The notes below the pieces were generated by a model that saw only the letters and a program-made list of their open reading frames with translations, was not told the origin of the DNA and searched no databases. The position numbers and the translations under genes were made by a program. Shown piece after piece: positions 27,601 through 42,600 of a stretch of DNA of 64,000 nucleotides. This DNA is from Larus michahellis (Eukaryota > Chordata > Aves > Charadriiformes > Laridae), in NCBI RefSeq assembly GCF_964199755.1, contig NC_133906.1:21265419-21329418 (forward strand). The letters are read 5' to 3'. How positions within the stretch are numbered: position 1 is the first letter of the stretch; each line of letters begins with the position of its first letter.

Positions 27601-30600
27601 GCTGAATTTATTCTCTTCCAGTCAAAGTTCAAAGGGTAAGGGAGCAATCTACAAAGTCCAATTCTTCAGGATTTTTAAGTAGAGAAGTCATCACTGCCAG
27701 TAATCAAACACAATTTAAATGTAGTTTTGACTTGTTACTCCTTAACTCTTTCATTTTTCTAACGAAATATCCCTGGGACTCTTTAAAAAAAAAAAAAAGA
27801 TACCCTGTAGTCCCATGCACACACCCACTAATCTATTTCACCATTATTTTTTTTCCCCAAGAGAATGATAGTGTTCATCTATTAAGCCAATAAAGAATAA
27901 ATACTTGTACAACACTTTCATTAACAAAAGCACTACAAATACATATTATTATTGAAATTTCTACAGTACTTTCCACCTAAAGACTATTACAGACAATCCA
28001 GTCCTTCTGAATTGAATCAGACTGCAGGTCTGAGAAGAGCACAGGGGCACAGCATGACAGACAGCCACAGAAAATACTTCAGAACTGCAAATACAAGAGC
28101 AGTGGTAAATCAGTGGCACAGAAGCAGCCAGGCAGGATACACCTAGACTCCCATGCCTCTTGCATATTAATGAGAATCACAGCTACTAAAAGCAGTAAGA
28201 GAAATTTGAAACCAAGAGGTAAAACGTGCATAGGTTTCAATGAAGAGAATTAGGCAGAGGACTGTCCTGCATCACAAATATTTAAGGCACTTACCTACTA
28301 AAGCAGTCATGAAACGATTCATAGAGAGAGGTTCCAAGTACATTGGCCCTTCGTATCCTGATTCCAATTCGCTCCTCACATAATCCCTAAAAAAAGAAAC
28401 CCACAAACTATTAAGATCCATCTGATCAGACAAAAAGCAATTTATTCATTCCACACGTACGTAACTTCAGTGTATGTCACAGCCAATTAACTAGATTACA
28501 AAAAGCAATATTAACACTACCGTTACAGCAGCCTCACTGATGTAAGGATCTAACTGAGGCATGACTTAAGCGAGAGAAGTATTATCTGTAATTAGACTCA
28601 CTGGCATAGCTGTAAAAATCCTTTGGGACATCCAAGCTGTTCTTCAGAGCATGGCCTGAAACTGCCTATTGACAAAGCCTCTTAAGCACCATTCCATTTT
28701 TAAGTATCCTTATTAAGTGTTGTTATTCATAATAATAATAATAATTTCTTTTTGCACCAGCTCCATGGGAAAAAAAAAATTGAGAGCTTGACAGAGAGGT
28801 CTTCCAGTTTAATGGCTATAGTATTTTGCACCTAACAATCCCTTTGCACTGAATTAAAAAATAGTACCTATTGAAGGAAAAGTGACAACGATGGACTAGA
28901 GTCAGGAACAGAGTTGCTTCATAATCTTTTTATTCAACATGATTTAAAATTTTAGCTCTATCCTGGGAAAGTTGGGAGACCAACCAAATACCCTCAAACT
29001 GACAGATCACTATTGACAGATACAGTAAAACTGTCTGAAAATCTGAAAAGATATTTGTAATTTCTCTGAGAAAAGGCTGGCTAAGAGCGTGGGCTCAGGC
29101 AACCAAAGGAAAAGGTAAGAAACTGAGAAGACCAGGCATTTTTCTGCACTTGGTGATCATCCATCAGCTCTGCCTTCAAGCAGATACATAACAGCAACAT
29201 AACTCAAACATGAACGTCACGCTAAGAGCAAGGATGCTGCACTTTCAGAAGGTGATCCTGGAACAGCACGGCAGTAATTCTCCAGCGGCTCCTTAATCCC
29301 CTGCCACGAGACAGCAGGCAACACTCATGACCCTCTGCATCCAGATCTCCAGCCCCTTCTTCTGCCTTTTTCTCCTCCATGCCCAGGTCGGCTGCTGCCC
29401 CCCACCCTTGCTAGGGCACTACCCGCTGCCAGCAGCAGCACAGCCCAGCCCGTGCTCCCATCTGGCCGATGCTCTCCAGTCATCCGTGTCGAGCTGCATC
29501 ACATCCTAGGAATGCCAGACAGACACACTCCATCTGACCCCGCGCGGAGCTGGAGGAGTCTGCTTGCTTGAGGGGCATGGCACCTCCTTTATTACGTATT
29601 TATTTATATCGGTGAGGCAAGCCACACTTGCTGGGAACAGATGCAGTCAAAGCAAGGCAAACGGTAGCAGAAACCACAATACAAGACTTGCTCTTTTTAT
29701 TTCAGTGCAGAAAAATATGCAACTCGGTGCTACTGGAAGCGTTCAGTTTTCCCCAGAAATGTGGAAATGCGCCCTCCTTCTAGTATTAGCTTGCTACTGG
29801 AAGCATTCACTTCTCCCCAGAAATGTGGAAATATACCCTTCCAGTATTAGCTTGCTACCCCGAGATAAAGCATTCACGTTTTCATTTGCAAAAAATCTCT
29901 GGAATTCAAGACATAAATCTCAAAGTATTAAAACAAACACTTCAAAGCCTGTTCTTCATAGCTGACAGCCCTGCCTACTCACTGCAGCTTTTCAAGTGTC
30001 ATAGTACGTGCGAGGTATGCTGAAATGGGTTCTTTAGACTGTAACACACAATCAAAACCACATGAGGATTGAAAAGGCACCTAAGATGACTGATTCTAGA
30101 TAGAACTTTCCCCCTTATTATCAAGGTATGGTTAAGCATAAAGTTTTCCCCACCTTCCAACATCCATATGGATGTAATCTTTGGGATAAAGTTGGGGTTT
30201 TTTATTACTTATTTAATATGAACCTGCAGAAAGCACTTTCTGAAAGCATTAGTAACACAAACAGGGTAATCCATCAAAGTTACAAACGGAGAAAAAAAAA
30301 CAAACATCATTTGCTATATGCTGAAGATGGCTTTTTGTATTAGCAGCATCATGCTCCATCCTCAAATTTAGGGTGAAAACACTGGTAAATTCTAAACTGA
30401 TAGAAGGAAAGCAGTGAAGACATCAAATTTCTTCTATACCTGTTAGGAAACAGGGTACAAAATCATCCAGGACACCAACTGTAGCAAGGTGACCTTAGAC
30501 AACTTCGCTAAGAAGTACCAACAAAGATGCACTTACAGTTGCTTCCTCAACACCAGGAACGTGCCTGGAAATCATCCAAAGTCCTTCAAGCTACATTTCT

Positions 30601-33600
30601 TGCTATTGTCTGTCTGATTCGGTCATCTGCACAGAGGTCTGTACTTGGCTTAATTCTGTAAGTAGCTCTCATTAATTGAGTTTTAGGCCTACCAGCTTGA
30701 AGAAGCAATGTTTTGAGATCTCCTAAATTTTTTAAACAGTATTTGTAGATGATGTCTGAATAAGGAAAGTCAAAGCAATGATTCTCTTATTACCAGTACA
30801 AACACAAGGATCTTTTGGCACAGACACCAATTAGAAGATGCCTCGAACAGCTGCAGTGCCATACAAGATGCTGAGAAGAGCAAGTGCCTGCACTCAATTT
30901 TGATCAATTAAAGCTGTATTAAGCTGCAGCTTTTACATTTGAGAATTGTTCACTTTACTGCAGCAGTCTAAGAAAACAAGAATGCTAAAATCATTATTTA
31001 CTAGTTAATCAAATGGCTGAACTACATTATTACTTTAGAAAATTAGGATATGAGAATAAAGCTTAGATCAGATTGCCTGCTGTTCATTCTGTAGACGCAC
31101 TCCCAGCCTCATTTAATCAAACTGCTGGACTGTTAACATACACTCACCATGACTAACGTTGCTCTAAAAAGGTAGAGACACAGTGCTTCACACATGACTG
31201 TTTCTGATACTGAAAGTGCAGAAAAGTCTTCTGTTGTTAAAAATATGCTTTGTAATTGACTGATATAAGGCACAGCGGTTATCTGACCTAATTGACTCAT
31301 ATTGCTGACATTTACTTTACTTTGGCTGATTAATCTCCGCCATCAACATCAAACACACACTCTCATAGGTTTTAAATGTCTACAGACAACCTTAAAATTA
31401 AGTGTATTTTAAGATTATCCATAAGAAACAATTCAGTCTCTTGCCATCTCCCTCCCCATCTTCTCATTCCAAGCTCTGCGAGGCTCAACACTTGGAATAC
31501 AATCATAACAAAACTGCAAAATGTGAAACAAGATAATGATGTAGATTTAGATTTTCTGCACTAACGGTGTGTTTAATTGCATCATTTCTTTTCTGCATAA
31601 CTGCATCATTTATTTTCCCAAGTTTTAAGCTACATATAAAATAAAACCAGCATCCATTTTCCTTGTCAGGAGCAGCAGGATTTTGTTTTTCAAAGCTAAC
31701 TTCTCCTTTTTCCATAAACAGATGGTGTACTATCACCACCCAAATTACCCAGTAATACAAATGTAGCATCTTCTTGGACTCTCCAAGTGTTTACAAACAT
31801 TAGCTAATCAATCTTTACACATTAAGGTAATTCTCCGTCTTGCAGATACAGAAACAAACGCTTCAGAAGTTAAGTGACTTGTCAAGGTCACACAGACCTG
31901 GAAGTTTGAAGTCAGAGCTTAACTATAAAATTCAGATGATCTTATTCCCAGACTTGCAGCTGAACCACAAGCTATTTCTGGGGTGGAAAAAAAAAAAGCC
32001 ACTGAAGGCTGAAGTCTTTCAACAGCTCAGAATTTCCAGGACACTGCAGAGTCACAAGTGCCAGATGACTTTGGTCTTGTTCTATAATTTGCATTAACCA
32101 AACTGGCCTCAATATGAGACCTCTTCATCTTTCTTAAATAGCATCCCAACTGGTAGTGCATGCAAGCAATTCGCTGGAAGTTTTCTGCTCTAAGCAGAAT
32201 TATCATCAACAACCACTCAGGAGCAGTTTGCAGACGTGGCTGCTGTATGTCTAGTTGTGATCAGGCTGCTCAATAGAAACATCAGTTGGAAGTGGATAGC
32301 TTTGGCAACAGAAGGAATAGCCCCACTGACACTATATTTGTGCGTTACACTTTACTCTCTTCAATACGAAACATTATACAAAGGCTGCTGCTGAGACCCC
32401 CTTGCACTGCGCTTCCTTCCAAATCAAGTCAGTCTTATATCTAGGGAATGGGTAAACTCACTCAAAAGTGTTAGCAACTACTTTTGCTTTGCAAAATAGC
32501 TAGGGAATACCGCTGGACTAGTTGAATCCAAGACATCTTTTAATTAAGTATATTTTTTTGTGCCAGTTGATGCAAGATTTAATTAAAGTCTTTATTAACT
32601 CACTGCAGAAGCATCAAGTAGAGACAGCTTAGCAGGAACATGCCGAACAGCCCAAGCAGTAGTTATCTAACATGTTTCAGTGAAGCCTGTAAAGTCTCAA
32701 ACCTCACAATGCAACAGAAGTCACCATTCACATTACATAGAAACACAAACAAAAAAGGTATTAAAAGCAAACACAGTGCTATCCTTTAATGTATCAACCA
32801 AAATCCATACCATCTCCCTTTCTTTTAAAAAATTTAAAGATCCAGAATGGCATAAAGATCTCTATCTGTAAATGTGCTGAACCCTGATGGGTATTTGTTA
32901 CTAGCTTTATTTTTATTTCAATACAAGTTCTTAACAAATGTTTAGGTTGCTTTTTCTAATAAGCAAGCCTTCAGCCCTATAAGAAACACCCAAACTCTAT
33001 CTATAAAAACTCAGGACTCCCCTGAAGATGATAAAACCCCCTCTTTTTCCTTCCTACCCAGGCAGCAAGAGGCCGTAATTCCTCTTTTTCACCCTCATCC
33101 ATTCAGGAAATCATTCACTGTGACTCTGCCAGCCACAACAGTGACATGTCAAGTCATCACAAAACCTTCATTAACGCTCTCCTGAACTTCAGCATACCGA
33201 GTGAGAGATATTCCAGCAAATGCTTTAGAACAACAACTTTGATGCAGAAATAACAAACCTATCACTTCACTTAAATCAATCATAAGCATTTTTAAGTGTT
33301 TCCCATCAGTAGGCACTAAAATAAATCAGGCTCAAGTCCGTATTTTCAAAACTTCCCATGTAAAGCCGTTACTGTGATGGCCACTCTCTTTGGTTCCGAT
33401 TAAACTTCTTGTAGGTATGGCAGTTTACAGCGGCTTTCAACAGATTTAGCTGGAGCCAAACAAATGAAGAAGATTGACTCTGCCTTGTCCAACTCAAAAG
33501 ATCTTCAGCTTCTTGCTCTGCGTTTTAGATCCAAAATGTCCCGTCTTTTCGTTTTCATTGTAAAATATATTACATAAACAAAGATGAATTTAAGAATAAA

Positions 33601-36600
33601 TTTCAGTATTACTTTATTTTTATCATCTTCCATATGTCTATTTTCTCTCTCATCGTAGGTGCCAGGAAACTAAAAGTAACGTCCTGTCTGCTGTGCAGAA
33701 TTCACGTTAGCCAAGCCATTGAGTAACTCAGATTACTGCATCACGGGCCATATTTAGTCTCGTGGTGTTTTCTCTCGTCAGATTAATGGACGTAACACTC
33801 TACAGAAATGTAGCTCGAAATTCCTTTTAAGTCAATGAAAATACACCAGCACTACCTGACTGCATATTTAATTCTGTAGACTTTTTCAAGGCAAAGAACA
33901 GCAACGTGTATTGAGGAGCCCAGCACAGAAAAAAAGGCCTCCACAAGACCTATCCCATTCATACAAGATACTAACAAAATATCGGTCTTTTTTTCTCATT
34001 CCCAAACCAAGCTAGAAAAATTAATCCATTTGTTCTTACCTGGAAATTTGGTGCCCAGCATAAAGCAGCAGTGCAGTCAAGAAGTACAGGTAAAGCTGAA
34101 CCAGGTGTTGCCTTGGCAAAGTCAGGAGCACAACACTTAAGATGTAACCTGTAACAAAAAGCAGACAATGAAATTTAAAAAAAAAAAAAAAAAAGACTAT
34201 CTAATGCCTAATTTCTTAATATGAATTAACATTCAATTAACATTCGAGTTATTCAGATCTCTTTAACCACCTTTGTTTTCATTTGGTTTTAAAATCCATG
34301 TACCTACATTCTCCTCTCACCAAAACACAAAGCACACAAAAACCTGACACTTTTTTGTTTGTTTGTTGTTGTTTTTTTCCCTCATGAACAGAAATAGATT
34401 TACCAGCTTCTGTAAGATTACACCTAGATGTCAAGAAATGGACTCGATTCACAGTATTTTAACAAGACTTAATTAACATAACCTACGTAACAAAAGGAAA
34501 ACAGGCCTACGTCTTCCTCTTCTTCCAGGTCAAAGCCAGTTTCAGCATTGCAGGGGAAAAAAGCCTTGCAACCAATAAACTCAGTCAAACTGATGTAAAA
34601 AAAAATCATTTTCCTCAAGCAAAGGACACACAGAACACCTTTCCATACTGATTAGCATTGCACATTTTAATTCTTCCAGCATATCTTTATGGTTTAAAGA
34701 GGCTTTGCGTGCCCATATTTTGAGATAGGGACACGCAGGCTGTTCTCCATACTAGCAATATTAAAGCACACTGAAGCTACCGGTGTTGCATAAATCAAGG
34801 CAAAGACTCAGCACAGCCAAGCATTTGTAGGCATTTACACCGGCAGTTCCTTCACTTCTTGTTAGCATTTGCTAAGGCCGTGGAAAAAGACCCAGTGCAG
34901 GTACAGCTTCACTCTTCAAGAACATAGCCTGGCTCAGCAGCCTCTACAAGAAGCAGAACACTGATACCTTCCCCCCCCCCATATTTGCTCTCATTGGGAT
35001 ACCTAAATAAAGCGGTACTTTCAAGTCCACTTCACAACTGGGTGGTTCAGCACATGCCCATCCTCTTCTCCTTCCCAGACTATGCAGGTCAAAAACCCAG
35101 CGGACGGTGCCCTTACTAATCCCTATTGCCGAGCTCTCCATCCCAATGCAGTGCACTCATGCTCTTTCTGAAGGTCAGCTTAAGTGCCTGGCACTGAAAT
35201 CCGTTTAGGAAAAAACCACAGCAACAGCAAACAACTTCCCTGCAGCTAAGACCAAACACTATAGAAGAACTTATCCTGACACTTACAGCTCTACTAGTCA
35301 CCTTACATTTAAAGTTTCATCCACCTACTCAGCAACACTGGGCACAGTCTTTTTAACTGAGTTAATTTATACTTTGAGCTTTTTACATTAGTTTCTTAAG
35401 TATTTTTAACTCTAGATTAAACACTCCTAAGCAGTGGGACAACCAGATACTATAGAACAGCTTGGGAACACAGTATGTTCCAATATTTGAAAAGGACACA
35501 ATTTCAGAGTCACTCGGTATTTATGTAGAAGTATTTCAAGGCTACTTAATGTCTGCCACCTTCAACAAGCCACCTCTGTAAAATTCTACCAATGATTAGG
35601 TCTTCAAGAAGGTAACAGAAGGTAACTCGCAACATGCTCCTAGGAAAGGCATCAGACCCACAGCATGCCAAGCAAAGTCAAGTCAGATACAATAGATGAT
35701 ACAAGTGATGACAGACGGAGCCTATTCACTTACCTTTTAAAAAATATAAATATACAATTCATGTATTTAACATTAAAGATAAGTTTTCAAGTACTTTCAT
35801 AAAGTAGATGTGACAAGTTGCACATTTGTCTGAGGATACACCTTTTCAAAAGCTGAAATTATTGATAGTTTGAGTACAATGAGGTATCGTACAAGTCACT
35901 GTCACTAGTTTCTGCACAGTATCCACTTGATCATGGACAAAAATGATCTGAGGGCTGGAGCACCTCTCCTGCGAGGACAGGCTGAGAGAGTTGGGGTTCT
36001 TTAGCCTGGAGAAGAGGAGGCTCCATGGAGACCTTATTGCGGTCTTTCAGTACTTAAAGGGGGCTTATAAGAAAGACGGGGACAGACTTTTTAATAGGGC
36101 TGGTAGCAATACAACACGGGCTAACGGTTTTAAACTAAAAGAGGGTAGATTCAGACTACATAGAAGGAATACTCCCCCCCGCCCCAATGAGGGTGGTGAG
36201 ACATTGGAACAGGTTAACCAGAGAGGCAGCAGATGCCCCATCCCTGGAAACATTCAAGGTCAGGCTGGATGGGGCTATGCACAACACGATCTAGTTGAAG
36301 ATATCCCTGCTCACTGTAGGGGAGTTGGACTAGATGATCTTTAAAGGTCCTGTCCAACCCAAACCATTCTATGATTTTTATTTTGAGCTTTTTAAAGGGG
36401 CCTGAAACCCAGCACTACAAGAGTTTCTTTCTGGCAACTGTTTTACGTAGAATAATACGCTTCCAGTTAACACAACACAGCAGATGTTTTACATCATCAG
36501 TTTTCTTAGCAAACACCTTTATTATATGGAATTCACCTTCTCTGTTCACCACCTTCCTTGTACCAAACACACAAATGACAAGAGCAGCAACTCCTCAGCA

Positions 36601-39600
36601 GAATCTCCATGAAGACACCTAACTAGCTTGCACCACACAGCACCATGAGCCATCTCCAGCAGCTCTCACACCATCTGCAGACGTTCTTCACACCTCGTCT
36701 CTGCTGTATTCACCACCTTCCCTTGATTGCTTAGTTAGGGACAATTCTCTCTGCGGAACAGCCCACGTGGCACCGCCATGTATCATTCTAGCACTTGGGT
36801 AGAATCTCTCTAAACCCTTCCTTCTCTCTGTAGCCCATGACTCACCTTCAGGTGGGGAACTAAACGGAGTTTATTATGCAGTCTTTTATTCCTCTATTAC
36901 TCTATAAATAGTCTAAGAATACCTGTTTACTTTATCTGCATTTAAGCTCTGCCATCTTCTTTACCTTATTCTATCACATGAAAGTCTGCTCCTTGGCCAC
37001 ATGATGATGTACTTGAGCGGTGCTAGGATAGTTTCTGGAAAAGGGAGACATTTTACAGGGCAGTAACTGCACTTCAACACAGCCATGTTACACAGGAGTA
37101 TTTCAGAAGTGATTGAAGTTCATTCTTCTTTATGTGATGACAACTTTAACTAAAATATAGCAGGATATACTGAAGGAGTGAAAAAAAAAAAGTCTAAATA
37201 CAAATCAAAAGATGAGAAGATTACTTTCAAATACGTGCTTTTTAAACAGAGGGCTTCCAAACAGCACAGCTGCTTGTAACACTGCACAGGGAAGCAGCAC
37301 AAGACAGCCAAGGTTACTGCAGAAGGTTGAGCAATGAACTCCACCGCTCATGACTTTGGGCTGGAATTTAAATGTTCACTTTGAAGCAGCTGTTTGCTCT
37401 AATTGATAGATGTTGAAGAGGGGGAGAGTGAGAGACATTTAAAGTAGTTCCCTTTCACTCTTATTTACCATTTCCTCTTGTGACTTGATAAGAGAGAGAT
37501 TTCAACACACTTCATACTGCCATATTTGCATTTTTGCTGCAGAGGCCCTATTCCCAAAGTGGTACCAACCTCATTTTTATCGACAAAGCCTCTGCCAAAA
37601 AAGGCAAATAATTCATTACCAAGCTGTCTCATTGCAGAAGAAAAGGAAGACAAGCTCAAATTCAGACATAGTAGCAGTAATATTCTATTCCCTTTGTTCT
37701 CGCCCGGACAAATGATGTAATTAGTGTATGGTGTAAACGAGATTCTACTTCAAAACTAAGAGCCAGGAAATGAAATTTCTCACAGCAGCTTTCTCATCTA
37801 AATCATTACATTTGTTTTCATTTGCACCTCCTCTGTCTGAAAAAACCATGATGCTGAGAACACATACCCCTTTGGAGAGATTCTCCACGCACAGGGATTT
37901 ACAGTTTGAGAAACAGTCATCTTACTGGGTAACCTTCAGACGTGGGTTAAGAGTAACGAACGCCCACTTCACCCAAAGCTTTTTGAGTCTGCAGTGAGCA
38001 CTCCCCTCCCGTGATTTAGGCCATGCATACTATTTTCACTTTTGGGATTGGTGTATTGTCCCTTTTAACTCACTAATTACATTTCTGTTTAAGCAGCAGG
38101 CTCAGTGAAGCCCAGTTCCTGCCCTGGTAAAGAAACCGTTCTAATGCATGTTAAAAAAAAAAAAAAAAAAAGATAAAGACAAGAGACAATAAACTTTCCC
38201 GAATACAGTAGTTCCCCCCTAGTGCTAGGCCACCAAGAAACAGAACTGCACCCTTAGGCTTCCAGCTATAAGGAGCACTACAGAAGACCTGTCCTACCAA
38301 GTTTATCAATACACAGACGCCCCACTCAGTGGCTATTCAGGAGCACAAGGAAGCAGAGAACTTCTGCCTCTCGTGCAAGACAATACAGATCTAAGCCCCG
38401 CTGGAGAAAATAAACTGTGAAAACAATAATAAGCAGAAAAGCCAAGTTCAACATCGCCAGACAAGCACACATGTATTAACCAGCTCGTGACCTCATTTAC
38501 AACATGTTGATTCAGCTAGATGAAAACCTCTCTGCGTGCAACGCGCATTGTTACAGCAAGCAGCAGCTCACAGACTGCCTTTCAGCAATCTCTGTTTCTG
38601 TACCACCAAGGTGCTTCCCAGCTTCTCTCACCCCATATTGCCTCTTCGCCGACTCAGGTGTCTGAGTTTTATTGACATGCTGCATACAAGGGAGGCTTCT
38701 GGAGCACGATCAAAGTTGCAATCCAACCTCTTTAAGAAACATTTTAGTGCTCATTTGCATGATTACAGATCCCTTGTGTCCACTTCACGTTATTACTCAA
38801 AGTTTCCTGCAGGTTTAGTCTAAAAATGAGAACTTTACACATGAAACAGTTCATAACATCTCTTAATAAAACAACAGCATCTCTTGGATACTGCTTCTGT
38901 AGAGGCTTGCCAAGGGAACGCTGCAAGAAAAGCAGCTGTTTATTCTGTATACTACAGAGTGAGGAATTCAAATCTCTGAGTGCCAGAAAGTAACAGCACA
39001 ATTGCTTGGATTCTACCAGGAAATTAATCTGGGGGGCCCTACCTTCCCACTCACCCATATACCCTGAGGGTAAAAGGCGCATCTTACAATGACTTGCAAT
39101 TCGTTGTGAAGCAGCAAGTCGTGAGCCACAGAGTATCGTCAAACTCGTGGCTCTCCTCACACGATGCAGGATCAGAGCGCTACCGAGTTAGTCATTTCAT
39201 TTCAGCCTAATCCTTGACTGTTCTCATTCCGGTTTATTCAGAAGACTATCTGGCCACAATACAGAAGTACCAATAACACAGCACAGACTTCAGAAAGACT
39301 GTACTTGATAGGGCAGAAGTAGCGTAACCACAATTGGCACCTTTATTTTCAGCGTGTTTAATTCTCAGGATAAGCAGTCACTAGACTGGTTACACAACAA
39401 TTTACACAGAGATTTAATAAAATGTCTATGTCTAAAGCATCTGTCTCAAAAGTGGATGATTTTCAGAAGATACACTTTTCAGCTTACAGTAGTTCAAGGC
39501 ATGATGCAGAAGTTACCAGGAGGATTCTGTAGCTTCTTCACTGGAGGCCAGCTCAAGCCCATAAGGAACCCTAATAGCCACCTATTTTTACATCACATAA

Positions 39601-42600
39601 AAGGAGAGGCAAAAAGCTCTTGTACATCCTCAATTCATATTGAGCATCCTTTGAAGGATAACTCAGCCAAATGGGATCATCTGAGTTGACCAGGACAGCT
39701 ATGCTGGCCTTCTGAGAGCAAGATCAGCTCTTCATCTGCTCTGTTACAAAAGGCAATGTCACACAGAACCTCCACCACCACGCAGAATGACCTCTCCTGC
39801 ATAATAGGTGGCTCCAACCAATGGCTCATGCAAAATTCACTCCACCGAAACCAATCTACAAGCCAAGCCATTCAGAGAGCACTTAATGCCAAAATCCCCA
39901 TCAGTCTCAAGCAGCCACGGAGGCACCAGGCACTGCAAAGGGCTGCTTTCATCCAGCCTGTCTCACCACTGCTAACTGAATACCTGTTCAAAGCAGCATA
40001 AGCCTAATGGGTTTTAAGAAGCATTGCATTTTGGGGGAGTGATGTTTTTCCACGGCAATGCCAAGGCACACCTCTTCCTCGCTCCCCCACTCAGCCAGAG
40101 CTCCCCAAACAAACGTTACTCACTCCAAGATGTTTTGTACTTTGAGCTAACGTGGTAAATATTTTACCCTTCAGAAAATAAGTTGAAAAATGAGTTCTAA
40201 ACTGAGAAAGCACACATCTAAACACACTTGCACACAAGGAAATAAGTATTTACCCGGTCACAGCACCACATAACTACAAACAGAGATCAGAAATCCTGTT
40301 ATCAACATCTGCGCATCTCAGTGAAAATAATGCCAGCAAAACAATTTACTCATTACTGTGGTACTACCACCAGTTTCAACAGCTGTTTCTTGAATTTTTA
40401 AATGCATGACAGATTGGGCACGCTAACTATAGATAATCCAAGAACCAAGTTCCTTATAGAGATTTGCAGTATTGTCTGAACAAATAAAATGGACTTTTGA
40501 TTCTAGTTTTACTGTATGATTCAGAGGCTGTTTCTATAATACAACATACCTAATGATCAGAGCTCTGGGCCTAATTACAATCACGGAGAACCTGGAGAGT
40601 ACTGGAAAGAACATAGAAGTGGAACTGTAAAAATATAAACACTCACAATGTATTCTAAATTACGAACACAAATTGCTGTTATCACGAGACTGGTACTCAG
40701 AGAGAAGCAAACCTCAAAATTTTAAGTGTCTGCTTTCAAGCCTGCTGCTATTGGCTTTTTTTTTTTTTTAATAAAAATTGATTCAGGTTGCCAAAAAGAG
40801 ATACCAGCTTTGTACAGAAAAGTTACCGGAATCCATACGCTGAGAAAGCTGCTTAGTAAAAGCCTGTGACACTAAGGAAGCAGTGTAGGAATCAGCAGTC
40901 TCTAGAGGGGGAAAGAGAAAAAAGGGTATGCTGTATTTTGAGCATGAAATACTCTCTACCCTCTTCTGTGTCTACCAACTGCAGCACACACTGCCTTTTA
41001 TGCAAGAAGAGAATAGGAAGACATAGCAAGTAATTTTTTTTAAGAAATAAAGACCAAGTCCGAGTCACAGAATTGCGTTTGGTTAAAATTAGCTACAGTT
41101 TAAAATAGTGACACTCAGAAAATAGTTCCACTACCCATTTATCTAAATGCTGCTGGCAGGAGAGAGACAGAGACATGGGACAGCAAACCCAGAGACACTG
41201 AACCTGCACAGCATTTCATCTTTGTATGCATTAAGTGTATTTACGCATTTAGTCACGCATCCTCTTCTCACAATTTTGGGAAATTTCTTTCTGGAATGAA
41301 CCGACTGCTTCTTTCTTCTCACACTGAAGCTTCACATAGCACTTTTTACTGTGTTTGTATCAGAGTACTGTACCTTTCCTCTTAAGAGAAAAACCACCAC
41401 AAAAAAAAAGCAATCCAAATAAAAGATCTTCTAAATAACGCACATGAGCTTAAAGAAAAGTGAGCAGACCAAAGTAGAGAGCAGTCAGCAAACACAGGAT
41501 GGCAGGAAGTGCAGCAGGTTTCTCCTCCCTCAAGCCTCTTTTTTAAGGGCAGCTTTCCTAACAAGTTCTTCACACCTTGCAAGTGATGTGACCAAGCGAT
41601 CAAGGCAATAACCACACAGTTCAAGAAAGTGCGATTGCAAACAGGGTTGTGAAAGATGACAGGCCTTCCACTTATTCAAAGTACTTAAAACAGTCTCCTT
41701 ACAAATTAGAAAAGATATTATTGGGAAAAACGTAACAACAAAGAATACAGTTTAACACAGAAAACTGTTATTTTTATTTGCAGGTAAGAAAACACTGTGT
41801 ATTTAGTGCCGTTCTGGGCCTCTATGGTGACAGCGACTTGAATTCCAAGTCTGACTATGGTTACAGGTTAAGCTCATGACTGACTCTCCTCTTCCCAGCC
41901 AGCTCGGAGTATTTACCAGTTAGCACAAGCAGCACTGCTTTGACCTTCGTAGGAGGAAATTACGTGGGTTCAACTGTTTCCACCTTCTTCATCAAAAGAA
42001 TGAAAAAAGAAGCGACTGTCTTTCCAGAGCTACTCTGCAGCGCAGAAGAAAACACTGAAGCCCGGCAGTAGCAGAGAGTGCCTGTCTACCCTACGTCGAG
42101 GTCTGAGAAAGAAAGCCATTTTAGCTAGCACAGTTCTTTCCTGAAGGAGAGGCTACTTAAATTTATAGCAAATAATTTTAATGAAATCTTAATGAAACCA
42201 CATTATACCTGTAACAGTTGTGGACAAAAAAGGTGTGCTTTCTAAACTTATTTCTGCCCCAGATCCTTATACCTGGTAACAGACGGCGTATCAACTGTCA
42301 GAATTTTATCTGGTAATACAGCACCTTCCACACAAATTTATCACATGCTACTCCTCAGCCAGACTGTCTGGATGGGTCATCAAAAAGAAAAAAAAATATT
42401 AAATAGGATGACTTGGAGTATTTGGGAAAGTCCTGGGACAGAGAGGACAATAATGCTTATTGCCAAGGTACTCCTCAACACTCCAGGAAGAACTACAAAA
42501 GGCACTTTGACTCACAGGTCACATTTGCAAATAAGGCTTATAATTCAGGATTATAAAAGAAGGCTCATAAAAGAAAAAAAAAAGCATATGTGCATTTTAT

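Larger units (their letters stand above)
28387..34039 (-). other. RNF145: RNF145 intron 3
   Basis: This is about 5.65 kb. It holds a MIR-like SINE relic (31780-31925), a two-and-a-half copy tandem repeat (29729-29881) and an AAT microsatellite (28731-28745). No exon or other gene is supported. Confidence 0.85.

Noticed and set aside
35991..36344. A 117-codon plus-strand open frame as a gene
   Set aside because: It is the tail of the CR1 ORF2 reading into the element's 3' end, so it belongs to the repeat.
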